Assembly (NCBI RefSeq): GCF_000213555.1
Contig: NZ_GL891979.1
Location: 871,092 to 886,808, forward strand
Origin: Dysgonomonas gadei ATCC BAA-286
GTDB taxonomy: Bacteria > Bacteroidota > Bacteroidia > Bacteroidales > Dysgonomonadaceae
Length of the DNA: 15,717 bases
Direction of reading: 5' to 3'
The translations under genes were made by a program, and so were the position numbers. Under the pieces are notes generated by a model, which worked only from the letters and a program-made list of their open reading frames with translations, searched no databases and was not told the DNA's origin. Every line of letters starts with the position of its first letter. Position 1 is the stretch's first letter. Below, piece after piece: positions 6,720 to 15,300 of the stretch.

Positions 6720-6736
6720 GGAAGAATTATTCTTCC
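6720..6736. promoter_or_regulatory. 17-bp palindrome just upstream of the pyrK promoter
   Basis: GGAAGAA and TTCTTCC form a perfect inverted repeat around TTA. It ends 8 nt before the candidate -33 element of pyrK. No gene ends here and there is no U tract, so an operator is likelier than a terminator. Confidence 0.45.
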
Positions 6737-6744
6737 CCGGCAAT

Positions 6745-6775
6745 TTTCTAGTACGCCCAAACTTTACTAACTTTG
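6745..6775 (+). promoter_or_regulatory. pyrKD promoter (Bacteroidetes type)
   Basis: TAACTTTG (6768-6775) matches the -7 consensus TAnnTTTG exactly. TTTC (6745-6748) is one base from the -33 TTTG with a 19-nt spacer. The predicted leader is about 38-40 nt to the pyrK ATG. Confidence 0.65.
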
Positions 6776-6819
6776 TATCTGAATAAATCAGATATTTATC
6801 TCTAAAAAAACTAAGGTAA

Positions 6820-7602
6820 ATGAAAAAAATGCTGGATTTAGTTGTTACCGAAAACAACCAACTAAACCAAAGTTATTGCCTCATAAAACTTACCACCACA
6901 GACCATTCCTTTTTACCGGAAATGTTTCCCGGACAATTTGTTGAAGTAAGAGTAGATGGTGCACCGTCCACCTATTTACGTCGCCCTATTTCCGTAAACT
7001 TTGTGGACAAAGCAAAAAATGAGTTGTGGCTGCTTGTACAGGCAATTGGCGAAGGAACACGTAAAATGTGCGAATATAAGAAAGATGATATCGTAAACCT
7101 TCTTCTTCCGCTAGGTAATTCATTCTCTATCCCTACCACGAAAGAAGGACAGGAATTACTGCTTATCGGCGGTGGTGTGGGTACAGCTCCGATGCTTTAT
7201 CTTGGTGCATGCCTGAAGGAGAAAGGATTCAATCCGAAGTTTTTGTTAGGAGCCAGATCGAAAAACGATTTACTCCAACTGGATGACTTTGCCCGCTATG
7301 GAGAAGTGTTTTGCACGACTGAAGATGGTAGCTATGGAGAAAAGGGATATGTTACCAACCATTCAGTGTTAAAAAACAACCGTTTTTCGTCCATTTACAC
7401 CTGTGGACCAAAGCCTATGATGGTAGCTGTGGCAAGGTATGCAAACGAATATAAAATCAACTGCGAAGTATCTCTCGAAAACATGATGGCATGCGGGTTT
7501 GGCGTATGTTTATGTTGTGTGGAAAAGACAAGCGAAGGGAACATATGCGTATGTACAGATGGCCCCGTATTTAATATAGAAAAGTTGACATGGATAAACT
7601 AA
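6820..7602 (+). CDS. pyrK: Dihydroorotate dehydrogenase B, electron-transfer subunit
   Basis: PyrK passes electrons from the PyrD flavin to NAD+ through FAD and a 2Fe-2S cluster, in the fourth step of pyrimidine synthesis. It is 260 residues, the usual length. The ferredoxin-reductase-like N half has PGQF (37-40) and the FAD motif LRRPIS (53-58). The nucleotide-binding half has GGGVGTAP (117-124) and CGPKPM (195-200). The C-terminal cluster motif is C-x4-C-x2-C-x11-C at Cys225, Cys230, Cys233 and Cys245, followed by the family's DGPVF. All four ligands are present. Its last 13 nt overlap the start of pyrD, so the two subunits are translationally coupled. A second in-frame ATG three codons in is possible, but the first is preferred because it directly follows an AAGG-like site. 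Confidence 0.95.
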   Translation: MKKMLDLVVTENNQLNQSYCLIKLTTTDHSFLPEMFPGQFVEVRVDGAPSTYLRRPISVNFVDKAKNELWLLVQAIGEGTRKMCEYKKDDIVNLLLPLGNSFSIPTTKEGQELLLIGGGVGTAPMLYLGACLKEKGFNPKFLLGARSKNDLLQLDDFARYGEVFCTTEDGSYGEKGYVTNHSVLKNNRFSSIYTCGPKPMMVAVARYANEYKINCEVSLENMMACGFGVCLCCVEKTSEGNICVCTDGPVFNIEKLTWIN

Positions 7603-8501
7603 CTGTAAACATAGGTAAACTACATTTGAAGAACCCGGTTATGACCGCATCCGGTACTTTTGGCTATGGAAAAGAGTATTCGGACTTCATAGACCTATCG
7701 CGAATAGGTGGTATTTTTGTAAAAGGAACTACCATTCGGAATCGTCAGGGTAATGATTATCCCCGTATGGCGGAGACTCCATCAGGCATGTTAAACGCTG
7801 TGGGACTGCAAAATAAGGGTGTTGACTATTTCGTTTCCAACATTTATCCTGAGATAAAAGACTTCGATACAAATGTAATAGTTAATGTATCGGGTTCCAC
7901 CATCGAAGATTATGTAGAATGTACCGAGAAACTAGTCGATTTGGACAAAATTCCGGCTATTGAGCTAAATATTTCCTGCCCGAATGTAAAAGAAGGCGGT
8001 ATGGCTTTTGGTGTCTGTGCCGATTCGGCAGCCGATGTTACAAGAGCTGTCCGTAAAGTATGGGACAAGACACTGATTGTAAAATTATCCCCCAATGTAA
8101 CTGATGTCACCGAAATAGCCCGTGCTGTGGAGGCCGAAGGAGCTGACTCTGTTTCTCTGATAAATACATTATTGGGAATGGCTATCGATATAAACAAAAG
8201 ACGTCCGGTACTATCTACTGTAACGGGAGGTCTTTCCGGTCCATGTGTAAAGCCTGTTGCATTGCGGATGGTATGGCAAACATACAATGCCGTGAAAATT
8301 CCGGTTATCGGAATGGGCGGTATCTCCTGCTGGCAGGATGCCATAGAGTTCATTCTGGCCGGTTCATCGGCAATACAGATAGGTACGCACAATTTTATCG
8401 ACCCTACGATTTCTGTGAAAGTTGTAGATGGTATAAAAGAATATCTGGATAAAAACAATATCAGCTCAATCTGCGATTTAGTCGGTGCATTGGAAATATA
8501 G
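7590..8501 (+). CDS. pyrD: Dihydroorotate dehydrogenase B, catalytic subunit
   Basis: This is the FMN-containing TIM-barrel subunit that oxidises dihydroorotate to orotate. It is 303 residues, as usual for the class 1B form (PyrDB) that works with PyrK. Features include NPVMTASGTFGYG (15-27), Lys45 in FVKGTT (FMN and substrate contact), NAVGLQN (69-75), and the catalytic loop NISCPNV (127-133) with Cys130 as the active-site base. Class 1 enzymes use Cys, class 2 membrane enzymes Ser. Phosphate-binding glycines lie at GGLSGP (213-218), GMGGI (241-245) and IGT (264-266). It overlaps pyrK by 13 nt and is followed by a strong hairpin 22 nt after its stop, so pyrKD is a two-gene unit. It is cytoplasmic, with NAD+ as final acceptor through PyrK. 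Confidence 0.96.
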   Translation: MDKLTVNIGKLHLKNPVMTASGTFGYGKEYSDFIDLSRIGGIFVKGTTIRNRQGNDYPRMAETPSGMLNAVGLQNKGVDYFVSNIYPEIKDFDTNVIVNVSGSTIEDYVECTEKLVDLDKIPAIELNISCPNVKEGGMAFGVCADSAADVTRAVRKVWDKTLIVKLSPNVTDVTEIARAVEAEGADSVSLINTLLGMAIDINKRRPVLSTVTGGLSGPCVKPVALRMVWQTYNAVKIPVIGMGGISCWQDAIEFILAGSSAIQIGTHNFIDPTISVKVVDGIKEYLDKNNISSICDLVGALEI

Positions 8502-8523
8502 AACTAACAGATTTACATATATT

Positions 8524-8556
8524 AAAAAGGCTATGAGAAAAATTCATAGCCTTTTT
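8524..8556. terminator. Bidirectional terminator between pyrD and the nitroreductase-like gene
   Basis: AAAAAGGCTATGA (8524-8536) and TCATAGCCTTTTT (8544-8556) form a perfect 13-bp stem with a 7-nt loop. The A and T runs at the stem ends supply a U tract for either direction. It lies between the convergent stops at 8501 and 8580. Confidence 0.9.
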
Positions 8557-8579
8557 AGTTATCTTTCATATAGCAAGTT

Positions 8580-9179
8580 TTATTTAATAAAACCTACAGC
8601 CTGTACCAGAGCTACTTCTTGTTTATCTGTCAGCTTCAGTGCATTATGCACATCCGGCCTCTTAAATGAACCACGGGCAACAGAACCCAGTCCCGCCGAA
8701 GCGCAATAGAGATATACATTCTGAATAGAGAATCCGGCATCCATCAGTCCCGCATCGCGGCTGTTTTTATCCAGATTGATAACGTAAATCAAAGAAAGTG
8801 AGGCATTCTCTGATATATTCGGTTGTCCTAAGGCTGCTCTGAAATCACCTTTCTCTTTCAATACCAATTTGTTTGCTTTAGCATCGTAGAAATAAATGCC
8901 ATTGCTAAACATCACATATACATCCACTTCCTGTTTATTCTGTGAAGAAGGTACTGTACGTTTGTCTTCTCTGTTGAAGCCATATGCAGCCCACAGCAAA
9001 TCGGATAAAGTCTGTGCCGGCAAATCTTTCTGTTCAAAGCTGCGATGTGACTGACGGTCGTTTAACGCTTCCATTAATGGTTTCCCTCCTGTTTTAGTAG
9101 GTGGAACCAGTTGTATATCCTGAGCCGATATATAACTAACCAAACACAATAAAGCAATAACAAATAATCCTCTTTTCAT
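8580..9179 (-). CDS. Exported nitroreductase-like flavoprotein (SagB/ThcOx-like)
   Basis: A nitroreductase-superfamily domain of about 180 residues follows a signal peptide. Residues 1-19 are a basic start (MKR), a hydrophobic core and SYISA, with likely cleavage before Gln20. The fold signature is visible: DRQSHRSF (41-48) with the FMN-phosphate Arg/Ser residues, LSDLLWAAYGFNR (58-70), PSSQNKQ (77-83), DAGFSIQN (147-154) and SAGLGSVARG (161-170). Family members reduce nitro compounds or quinones, or oxidise thiazolines and oxazolines, using FMN. The substrate here cannot be told. Most nitroreductases are cytoplasmic, so export raises the question of how FMN is loaded and what donates electrons. 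The gene stands alone on the minus strand between a terminator and a 274-bp intergenic stretch, with no peptide-maturation genes nearby, so a role in bacteriocin-type peptide modification is unlikely. Confidence 0.88.
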   Translation of the reverse strand: MKRGLFVIALLCLVSYISAQDIQLVPPTKTGGKPLMEALNDRQSHRSFEQKDLPAQTLSDLLWAAYGFNREDKRTVPSSQNKQEVDVYVMFSNGIYFYDAKANKLVLKEKGDFRAALGQPNISENASLSLIYVINLDKNSRDAGLMDAGFSIQNVYLYCASAGLGSVARGSFKRPDVHNALKLTDKQEVALVQAVGFIK

Positions 9180-9453
9180 AATTAAAGCACTTTTAAATTT
9201 TAAAGGTCGGAGACCTGTTTACTATTTTGATAAGTAAAAAAATAAGAGTAAGTTCTGATTTTGATTATACACATCAAATCTTATCTGTCACTTCATATTT
9301 ACAAAAATAAATAATAATAACAATTAAAACTTCCGTTTGAAGATCTTTAGCACTTCTTTTTAAGTAAAATTCACAACATTATACACGAATGAATCTTCTA
9401 TTCCGACATATTTTTCACCATATATCTTATCTTTGCAATGAAATTTTTTAGTA
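9180..9453. other. Divergent intergenic region, nitroreductase-like and DUF4105 genes
   Basis: No gene is seen. It holds the -7 element for the rightward operon near its right end, a minus-strand TATTTTTG (9302-9309) that could serve the nitroreductase-like gene with a long leader of about 120 nt, and a small inverted repeat AGGTC-GGA-GACCT (9204-9216) within the nitroreductase leader. Confidence 0.4.
9428..9435 (+). promoter_or_regulatory. Candidate -7 element of the DUF4105-PafA-like(-secA) operon
   Basis: TATCTTTG matches TAnnTTTG exactly and lies 18 nt before the ATG at 9454. No good -33 TTTG is seen at the usual 19-21 nt spacing. The resulting leader would be only about 12 nt. Confidence 0.45.
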
Positions 9454-10677
9454 ATGCCAAAACTCATTTTATTACTTACACTAATTATTGGATTTACAGC
9501 CCAAACGAAGGCTCAGGAAATACAGAGAATTGTATTGAGTGACTCGGCGAAAGTCAGCCTTTTGACCAATGCGCCCTGGGATGAAGCTGTTTATTCCCTT
9601 TTTGGACATACATCGATGCGCATAAGCGACCCTACGCAAAATATTGATTATGCTTTTAATTTTGGCTTGTTCAATATGTCCAAATCCAATTTTATATTCC
9701 TCTTTATGAAGGGGGAAACCGATTACATGGTTGCTCCTATACCATATAACACATATTATCAGGAGTATAAAGAAAGAGGTGTAGGCATTATAGAACAAGT
9801 ATTTAACCTTACCCAAAAGGAAAAACAGGACATTTTCGATGCATTATTAATCAATTGTTTACCTGCAAACAGAGAATACCGCTACAACTACTTTTATGAC
9901 AACTGCTCCACACGCCCCAGAGATATCTTCGAAAAATATATCAATGGAAAAATAGAGTATACGCCTACAAATAAAGAGCAGACATATCGTGATTTAGTAA
10001 TAGAATGCACAAATAGCAGGCAATGGTTCCGCTTCGGAATAAATCTGGTAATAGGCGCGGATGCAGACAAAGTGATAACAGACCGGCAAAAGGATTTCCT
10101 GCCCCGCTATCTGATGAATGCTTACGAAGGAGCAACTATAGCAGGAGACAGTATACCAAGAAACATTTTATTGTCAACCAACACTATTCTGGAAGCAAAA
10201 CCTTTCGAAAAAGATTTTCCGGTTACACCGTTATACGCCGGCATCATACTACTGATTATCAGCATACTTATTTCATACATAGTATATAAAAAGAAAATGG
10301 TAGGACTAGGAAAGGCTTTCGATACAACCTTATTCCTGATTGCAGGGATAGCAGGCTCTATTATTTTCTTTCTTATGTTCTTTTCGGTACACCCTTGTAC
10401 CAATCCAAATTGGAACATCATATGGCTGAATCCGCTGCAACTCATTGTGGTTCTGCTATTCTATGTAAAATCACTGTCAAAGTGTATTTATTATTATCAT
10501 TTTATTAACTTTGTGGCGCTTTTAGCGTTTCTTTTGGCATGGAATTTGATTCCACAACAATTAGAAGTGACATTCATTCCGTTCATTTTGTCCATTGGGC
10601 TAAGATCGTTTATGAATATATTGCAACAAAAAAAGTTTAAGAAAAAAGCTGATTATAGCTTACCTAGAGCAAAATGA
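9454..10677 (+). CDS. DUF4105 (Lnb_N-type) exported protein with C-terminal membrane domain
   Basis: This 407-residue protein has a signal peptide (1-20, ending TKAQ), a periplasmic DUF4105/Lnb N-terminal-type domain (about 25-235) and about five hydrophobic segments (258-278, 291-311, 326-340, 346-366, 370-388) ending in a Lys-rich tail. The domain hallmarks are YSLFGHTSMRISD (47-59) and NYFYDNCSTRPRD (145-157). The order His52 then Asn150-Cys151 resembles circularly permuted papain/NlpC-like hydrolases. A Cys-His enzyme on cell-wall or lipid substrates is therefore possible, but this is inference and no activity is established for this subgroup. Its stop overlaps the start of the next gene in ATGA, so the two are translationally coupled. 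Together with the PafA-like protein and SecA it forms an envelope-related cluster. Confidence 0.88.
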   Translation: MPKLILLLTLIIGFTAQTKAQEIQRIVLSDSAKVSLLTNAPWDEAVYSLFGHTSMRISDPTQNIDYAFNFGLFNMSKSNFIFLFMKGETDYMVAPIPYNTYYQEYKERGVGIIEQVFNLTQKEKQDIFDALLINCLPANREYRYNYFYDNCSTRPRDIFEKYINGKIEYTPTNKEQTYRDLVIECTNSRQWFRFGINLVIGADADKVITDRQKDFLPRYLMNAYEGATIAGDSIPRNILLSTNTILEAKPFEKDFPVTPLYAGIILLIISILISYIVYKKKMVGLGKAFDTTLFLIAGIAGSIIFFLMFFSVHPCTNPNWNIIWLNPLQLIVVLLFYVKSLSKCIYYYHFINFVALLAFLLAWNLIPQQLEVTFIPFILSIGLRSFMNILQQKKFKKKADYSLPRAK

Positions 10678-12263
10678 TAAGAATAATAACCTCATTAGTA
10701 GCAGTACTGACTATTACATCCATTCAGGCACAAAGTTCTGTGCGTGAGACTCCAAAATTGGTAATAGGCATTACTATCGACCAGTTAAGGGGGGATTATC
10801 TCGAACTTTTCAGAAACAATTTTTCAGAAAGAGGATTCAAGCGCCTGTTGAACGAAGGCTTGGTCTACCAGAATATTAAATTCGATTTCCCGTATCTTGA
10901 CGATGCTTCTGCTATAGCAACCATATACACGGGTACTACGCCCTTTTATCATGGCATAGTAGGTAATAAAAAATATCTGGCAGCCAAGAATCAGGAAGTA
11001 TTCACGTTTTCCGACCCTGCCTATTTAGGAAATTATACGGATGACAAAGTTTCTCCTTTAGCCCTCAAATCCTCGACTATTACAGATGAATTGAAACTGG
11101 CTACCAAAGGCACTTCGGATGTATATTCGTTTGCACCGCAGATATCGCAAGCCCTGATTACGGCTGGCCTTAGAGGCAATGCCGCATACTGGGTCGATGA
11201 CTATACAGGAAAATGGGCATCCAGCACCTATTATAAAAACTTCTACTGGACAGTAGATCAGGATAACCGGGGCAATTCCGGTTTTTCGGTTCAGGCATGG
11301 GATATGCGATGGACTCCGCTTTTGAGTATCAGCAATTATAAGGCTTTTCCTTATGTGGAAAACAAAGCCTCTTTTACACATCATACGGGTACTGACAAAG
11401 CGACATACTTACTGGCAAAACAGACCCCCATCGTAAATCAGAATGTGACAAACACGGCTCTGACTGTGCTCTCTAAGGCGGAATTAGGAAAGCGTACAAG
11501 TCCGGATTTTTTGTCGCTTACATTCTATGCAGGAAATTATCCTAACGTAAGGTCTGATTATTCATACGAAATCCAAGATGTATATGTACGCCTTGACCGT
11601 GAAATAGAAAAAATCCTGGATGAAGCAGAAAAAACAGTCGGACTGAAAAACACATTGATATTCATTTCGTCTACAGGATATTACAACTCGAATGATGTCA
11701 GCTACTCGGACGGGCAAAATATTCCTGAAAACAAATTTTATGTCAATCGTTGCGAGGCGTTGCTGAATATGTACCTGATGGCCATTTATGGCAGAGACAA
11801 CAAATGGGTAGACAAAATTTACAGTGGACAGGTATATCTCAACAGGGAATTAATCAAGCAAAAACAGATATCATTACAGGAAATACAAGATAAAGCAGCC
11901 GAGTTCGTTTCCGAGTTCACAGGGGTACAAGAGGTATATACTTCTTATCAGATACAGCACGGGCAATGGAATCCTGTAATGGAATATTATAAGAATGGTT
12001 ATACGAAAGAAACTTCGGGTGACCTTTTTATCGAGTTACAACCGGGGTATAAAATCGTAAACGAACAAGATGCTTCATTTAAAGAAAAACAGATACGGAA
12101 CAATGCTATTGTCTGTCCTGTTATATTCTTCGGAAATAATATAAAGGCTGAAAGAATAAAAAGGACTATAAAAGCTACAGAGATAGCCCCTACGGTGTCA
12201 TACATCATGCGCATACGTTCACCGAATGCGGCGAGGGAAGAAGCCCTATCTGAATTGCTTTAG
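10674..12263 (+). CDS. PafA-like alkaline-phosphatase-superfamily protein, probably catalytically inactive
   Basis: This 529-residue exported protein has a signal peptide 1-20 (ending IQAQ) and the overall PafA/nucleotide-phosphodiesterase fold. It shows ITIDQLRGDYL (33-43), IYTGTTPFYHGIVGN (84-98), NAAYWVDDYTGKWASSTYY (169-187), SYEIQDVYVRLD (297-308), GDLFIELQPGY (449-459) and CPVIFFG (481-487). Compared with active PafA (Thr79, Asn100, Lys162, Arg164; zinc ligands Asp38, Asp305, His309, Asp352, His353, His486), only Asp36 and Asn98 appear kept. The nucleophile position is Asp77. The DxxxH pair becomes Gly287 and Asn291, the TADHG motif reads SSTGY (332-336), and no His follows residue 429. 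This looks like a pseudoenzyme or a much altered activity. The alignment is by eye. It is coupled to the DUF4105 gene by a 4-nt overlap and precedes secA by 50 nt. Confidence 0.85.
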   Translation: MIRIITSLVAVLTITSIQAQSSVRETPKLVIGITIDQLRGDYLELFRNNFSERGFKRLLNEGLVYQNIKFDFPYLDDASAIATIYTGTTPFYHGIVGNKKYLAAKNQEVFTFSDPAYLGNYTDDKVSPLALKSSTITDELKLATKGTSDVYSFAPQISQALITAGLRGNAAYWVDDYTGKWASSTYYKNFYWTVDQDNRGNSGFSVQAWDMRWTPLLSISNYKAFPYVENKASFTHHTGTDKATYLLAKQTPIVNQNVTNTALTVLSKAELGKRTSPDFLSLTFYAGNYPNVRSDYSYEIQDVYVRLDREIEKILDEAEKTVGLKNTLIFISSTGYYNSNDVSYSDGQNIPENKFYVNRCEALLNMYLMAIYGRDNKWVDKIYSGQVYLNRELIKQKQISLQEIQDKAAEFVSEFTGVQEVYTSYQIQHGQWNPVMEYYKNGYTKETSGDLFIELQPGYKIVNEQDASFKEKQIRNNAIVCPVIFFGNNIKAERIKRTIKATEIAPTVSYIMRIRSPNAAREEALSELL

Positions 12264-12313
12264 AAATCTTTAAATCTTGAAACATTAAATTTTGAAATAA
12301 ATAAACTAAATAT

Positions 12314-15300
12314 ATGGGATTCGCTGATATTTTATCATCATTATTCGGAAACAAATCTCAACGTGACTTAAAAGAGATTAATCCGTACGTAGACCGCATC
12401 AAGGCTGTATATCCGTCGATAGAGAAACTCTCTCATGACGAACTGCGTGCCAAAACTGCTGAAATCAGGCAACAGGTACAAGACTATGTGGCCACCGAAA
12501 AAAATAAGATTGCCGAACTGAAAGCCGGAGTTGAAGCACTGGAAATAGACCAGCGCGAAGACGTTTGGGCAGAAGTGGACAAACTGGAGAAAGAAGTTAC
12601 CGATAAATATGAAGAAGTACTCGAAAAAGTACTTCCTGAAGTATTTTCAATAGTAAAAGAAACCGCTCGCCGCCTCACAGAAAATGAAGAAGTTGTAGTC
12701 ACAGCCACTGAGTTTGACAAGGAACTAGCCGAAAATCATGACTTTGTAAGTATAGATGGCCATAAAGCTATTTATCACAAACGCTGGACTGCCGGAGGAA
12801 ACGAAATAGTCTGGGATATGATCCACTATGATGTACAGCTCTTCGGAGGGGTTGTGCTACATAAAGGTAAAATTGCCGAAATGGCCACAGGGGAAGGTAA
12901 AACGCTGGTAGGTACTCTGCCTGTATTCCTCAATGCCCTTACCGGAAACGGTGTGCACGTGGTAACAGTGAATGATTATCTGGCGAAACGTGACTCGGAA
13001 TGGATGGGGCCTATCTACATGTTCAATGGACTGTCTGTTGATTGTATAGATAAGCATCAACCAAACTCGGAAGGCCGCCGCAAAGCGTATCAGGCAGATA
13101 TCACATTTGGAACGAATAATGAGTTCGGTTTCGACTACCTGCGTGATAATATGGCGATTAATCCGTCAGACCTTGTACAACGCAAACACAATTATGCGAT
13201 TGTGGATGAGGTTGACTCGGTATTGATTGACGACGCACGTACTCCGCTGATTATCTCAGGGCCTATTCCCAGAGGAGAGCAGCAATTATTTGAGGAATTC
13301 CGTCCGCGTGTAGAAATTATAGTAAAAGCACAAAGGGATCTTTGTACTAAATTACTTGCGGAAGCTAAAGCCAAAATGTCATCGGAAGATAAAAAAGAAC
13401 AGGAAGAAGGTAGTTTATTGCTATATCGCTCATTCAAAGGACTTCCGAAGAACAAGCCGCTTATTAAATTCCTGAGTGAACCGGGGATAAAATCTTCGAT
13501 GCTGAAAACCGAAGAGCACTATATGGCAGAGCAGATGCGCAATATGCATATTGTTACTGATGACTTGTACTTCGTTATCGATGAAAAGAATAATAGCATA
13601 GAGCTTACAGATAAAGGTATCGACTTGCTTACAGGTAATTCCGACGACCCGTTATTCTTTGTATTACCGGATATCGGCGCACTTCTTTCCGACTTGGAAA
13701 ATCAGTCGTTGACCGATGCTCAAAAAGCGGAAAAGAAAGACGAACTGATGCAGAGTTACTCTATCAAATCAGAGAGAGTACATACAGTGAACCAATTACT
13801 TAAAGCATATGCTTTGTTTGAGAAAGACGATGAATACGTTGTTATCGACAACAAAGTAATGATTGTAGATGAGCAAACAGGCCGTATTATGGATGGCCGC
13901 CGCTATTCTGACGGTTTGCATCAGGCTATAGAAGCAAAAGAACGTGTGAAAGTGGAAGCTGCCACACAAACATTTGCAACGATTACCCTACAGAACTATT
14001 TCCGTATGTACCACAAACTTTCGGGTATGACCGGTACGGCGGAAACAGAGGCAGGCGAGTTGTGGAACATCTATAAGCTGGATGTGGTTGTAATCCCGAC
14101 CAACAGGCCAATCGCACGTAAGGATATGAACGATCGCATCTATAAAACGAAGCGAGAGAAATATACTGCAGTTATACACGAAATAGAAGAGCTTGTCAAT
14201 CAAGGCCGTGCCGTACTTGTGGGTACTACTTCTGTAGAAATTTCTGAGCTGTTAAGCAAAATGCTTACCATGCGCAAGATCAAACATAACGTACTGAATG
14301 CCAAGCTACACCAGCGTGAAGCAGAAGTTGTGGCCTTAGCCGGACAACCGGGGGCAGTTACCATTGCCACCAATATGGCTGGTCGTGGTACCGACATCAA
14401 GCTAGCTCCTAGCGTAAAAGAAGCCGGAGGATTGGCTATTATAGGTACCGAAAGACACGAATCGCGCCGTGTAGACCGCCAGCTGCGTGGTCGTGCAGGA
14501 CGTCAGGGAGACCCGGGTTCTTCTGTATTCTATATCTCACTGGAAGACGATTTGATGCGTCTGTTCGCATCGGAACGCATTGCCGGAATGATGGACCGTA
14601 TGGGCTTCAAAGAAGGCGAAATGCTTGAACATAACATGCTCAGCAAGTCCGTAGAACGTGCGCAGAAAAAAGTGGAAGAAAATAACTTCGGTATCCGTAA
14701 ACGTTTGCTGGAATACGATGATGTGATGAATTCGCAACGTGAGGTCATTTACAAACGTCGTCGCCATGCACTTATGGGCGAACGTATCGGAATCGATATC
14801 GTGAATATGTTCTACGACACTGCCGTGAATATAGTAGAGCAATATGCAGACAATCTTGACTACGAAGGATTAAAGATAGACCTGCTGCGCCTGCTTGCAA
14901 TTGAAGTTCCGTTCGATGAAGCGAGCTTCCGCACAATGAGATCGGATGCAATGGTAGAGCAGATATACGATACGGCAGTTCAGAACTTCAAACATAAGAT
15001 GGACCGTCTGGCAGAAATCGCAAACCCGGTAATCAAACAGGTTTATGAAGAGCAAGGCGATAAATTCGAAAATATACTGATCCCTATTACAGACGGAAAA
15101 CGTGTCTATAATATATCTTGTAATCTGAAAGAAGCATACGACAGCCAGTCGAAAGACATTATCAAATCCTTTGAAAAAGCAATCGTATTGCATACTATAG
15201 ATGAAGAATGGAAAGAACATCTTCGTGAAATGGATGAACTTCGCCAGTCTGTACAGAATGCAAGCTATGAGCAAAAAGACCCTCTGTTGATCTACAAACT

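Larger units (their letters stand above)
6459..6819. other. Divergent tnaA-pyrK control region
   Basis: This 361-bp gene-free stretch serves two divergent operons. It contains two AGTTATAAATT copies (6464-6474 and 6478-6488, 14 bp apart) in the tnaA leader, a 14-bp perfect palindrome (6611-6624), a nested inverted repeat (AAAAC-CATA-GTTTT at 6658-6671 inside TGAAAC/GTTTCA at 6650-6682), a 17-bp palindrome (6720-6736) and the pyrK promoter. No clear -7 element for tnaA was found. Confidence 0.55.

Noticed and set aside
6672..6857. A 61-codon minus-strand frame in the tnaA-pyrK region
   Set aside because: It covers the pyrK promoter and the start of pyrK on the opposite strand and has no recognisable features.
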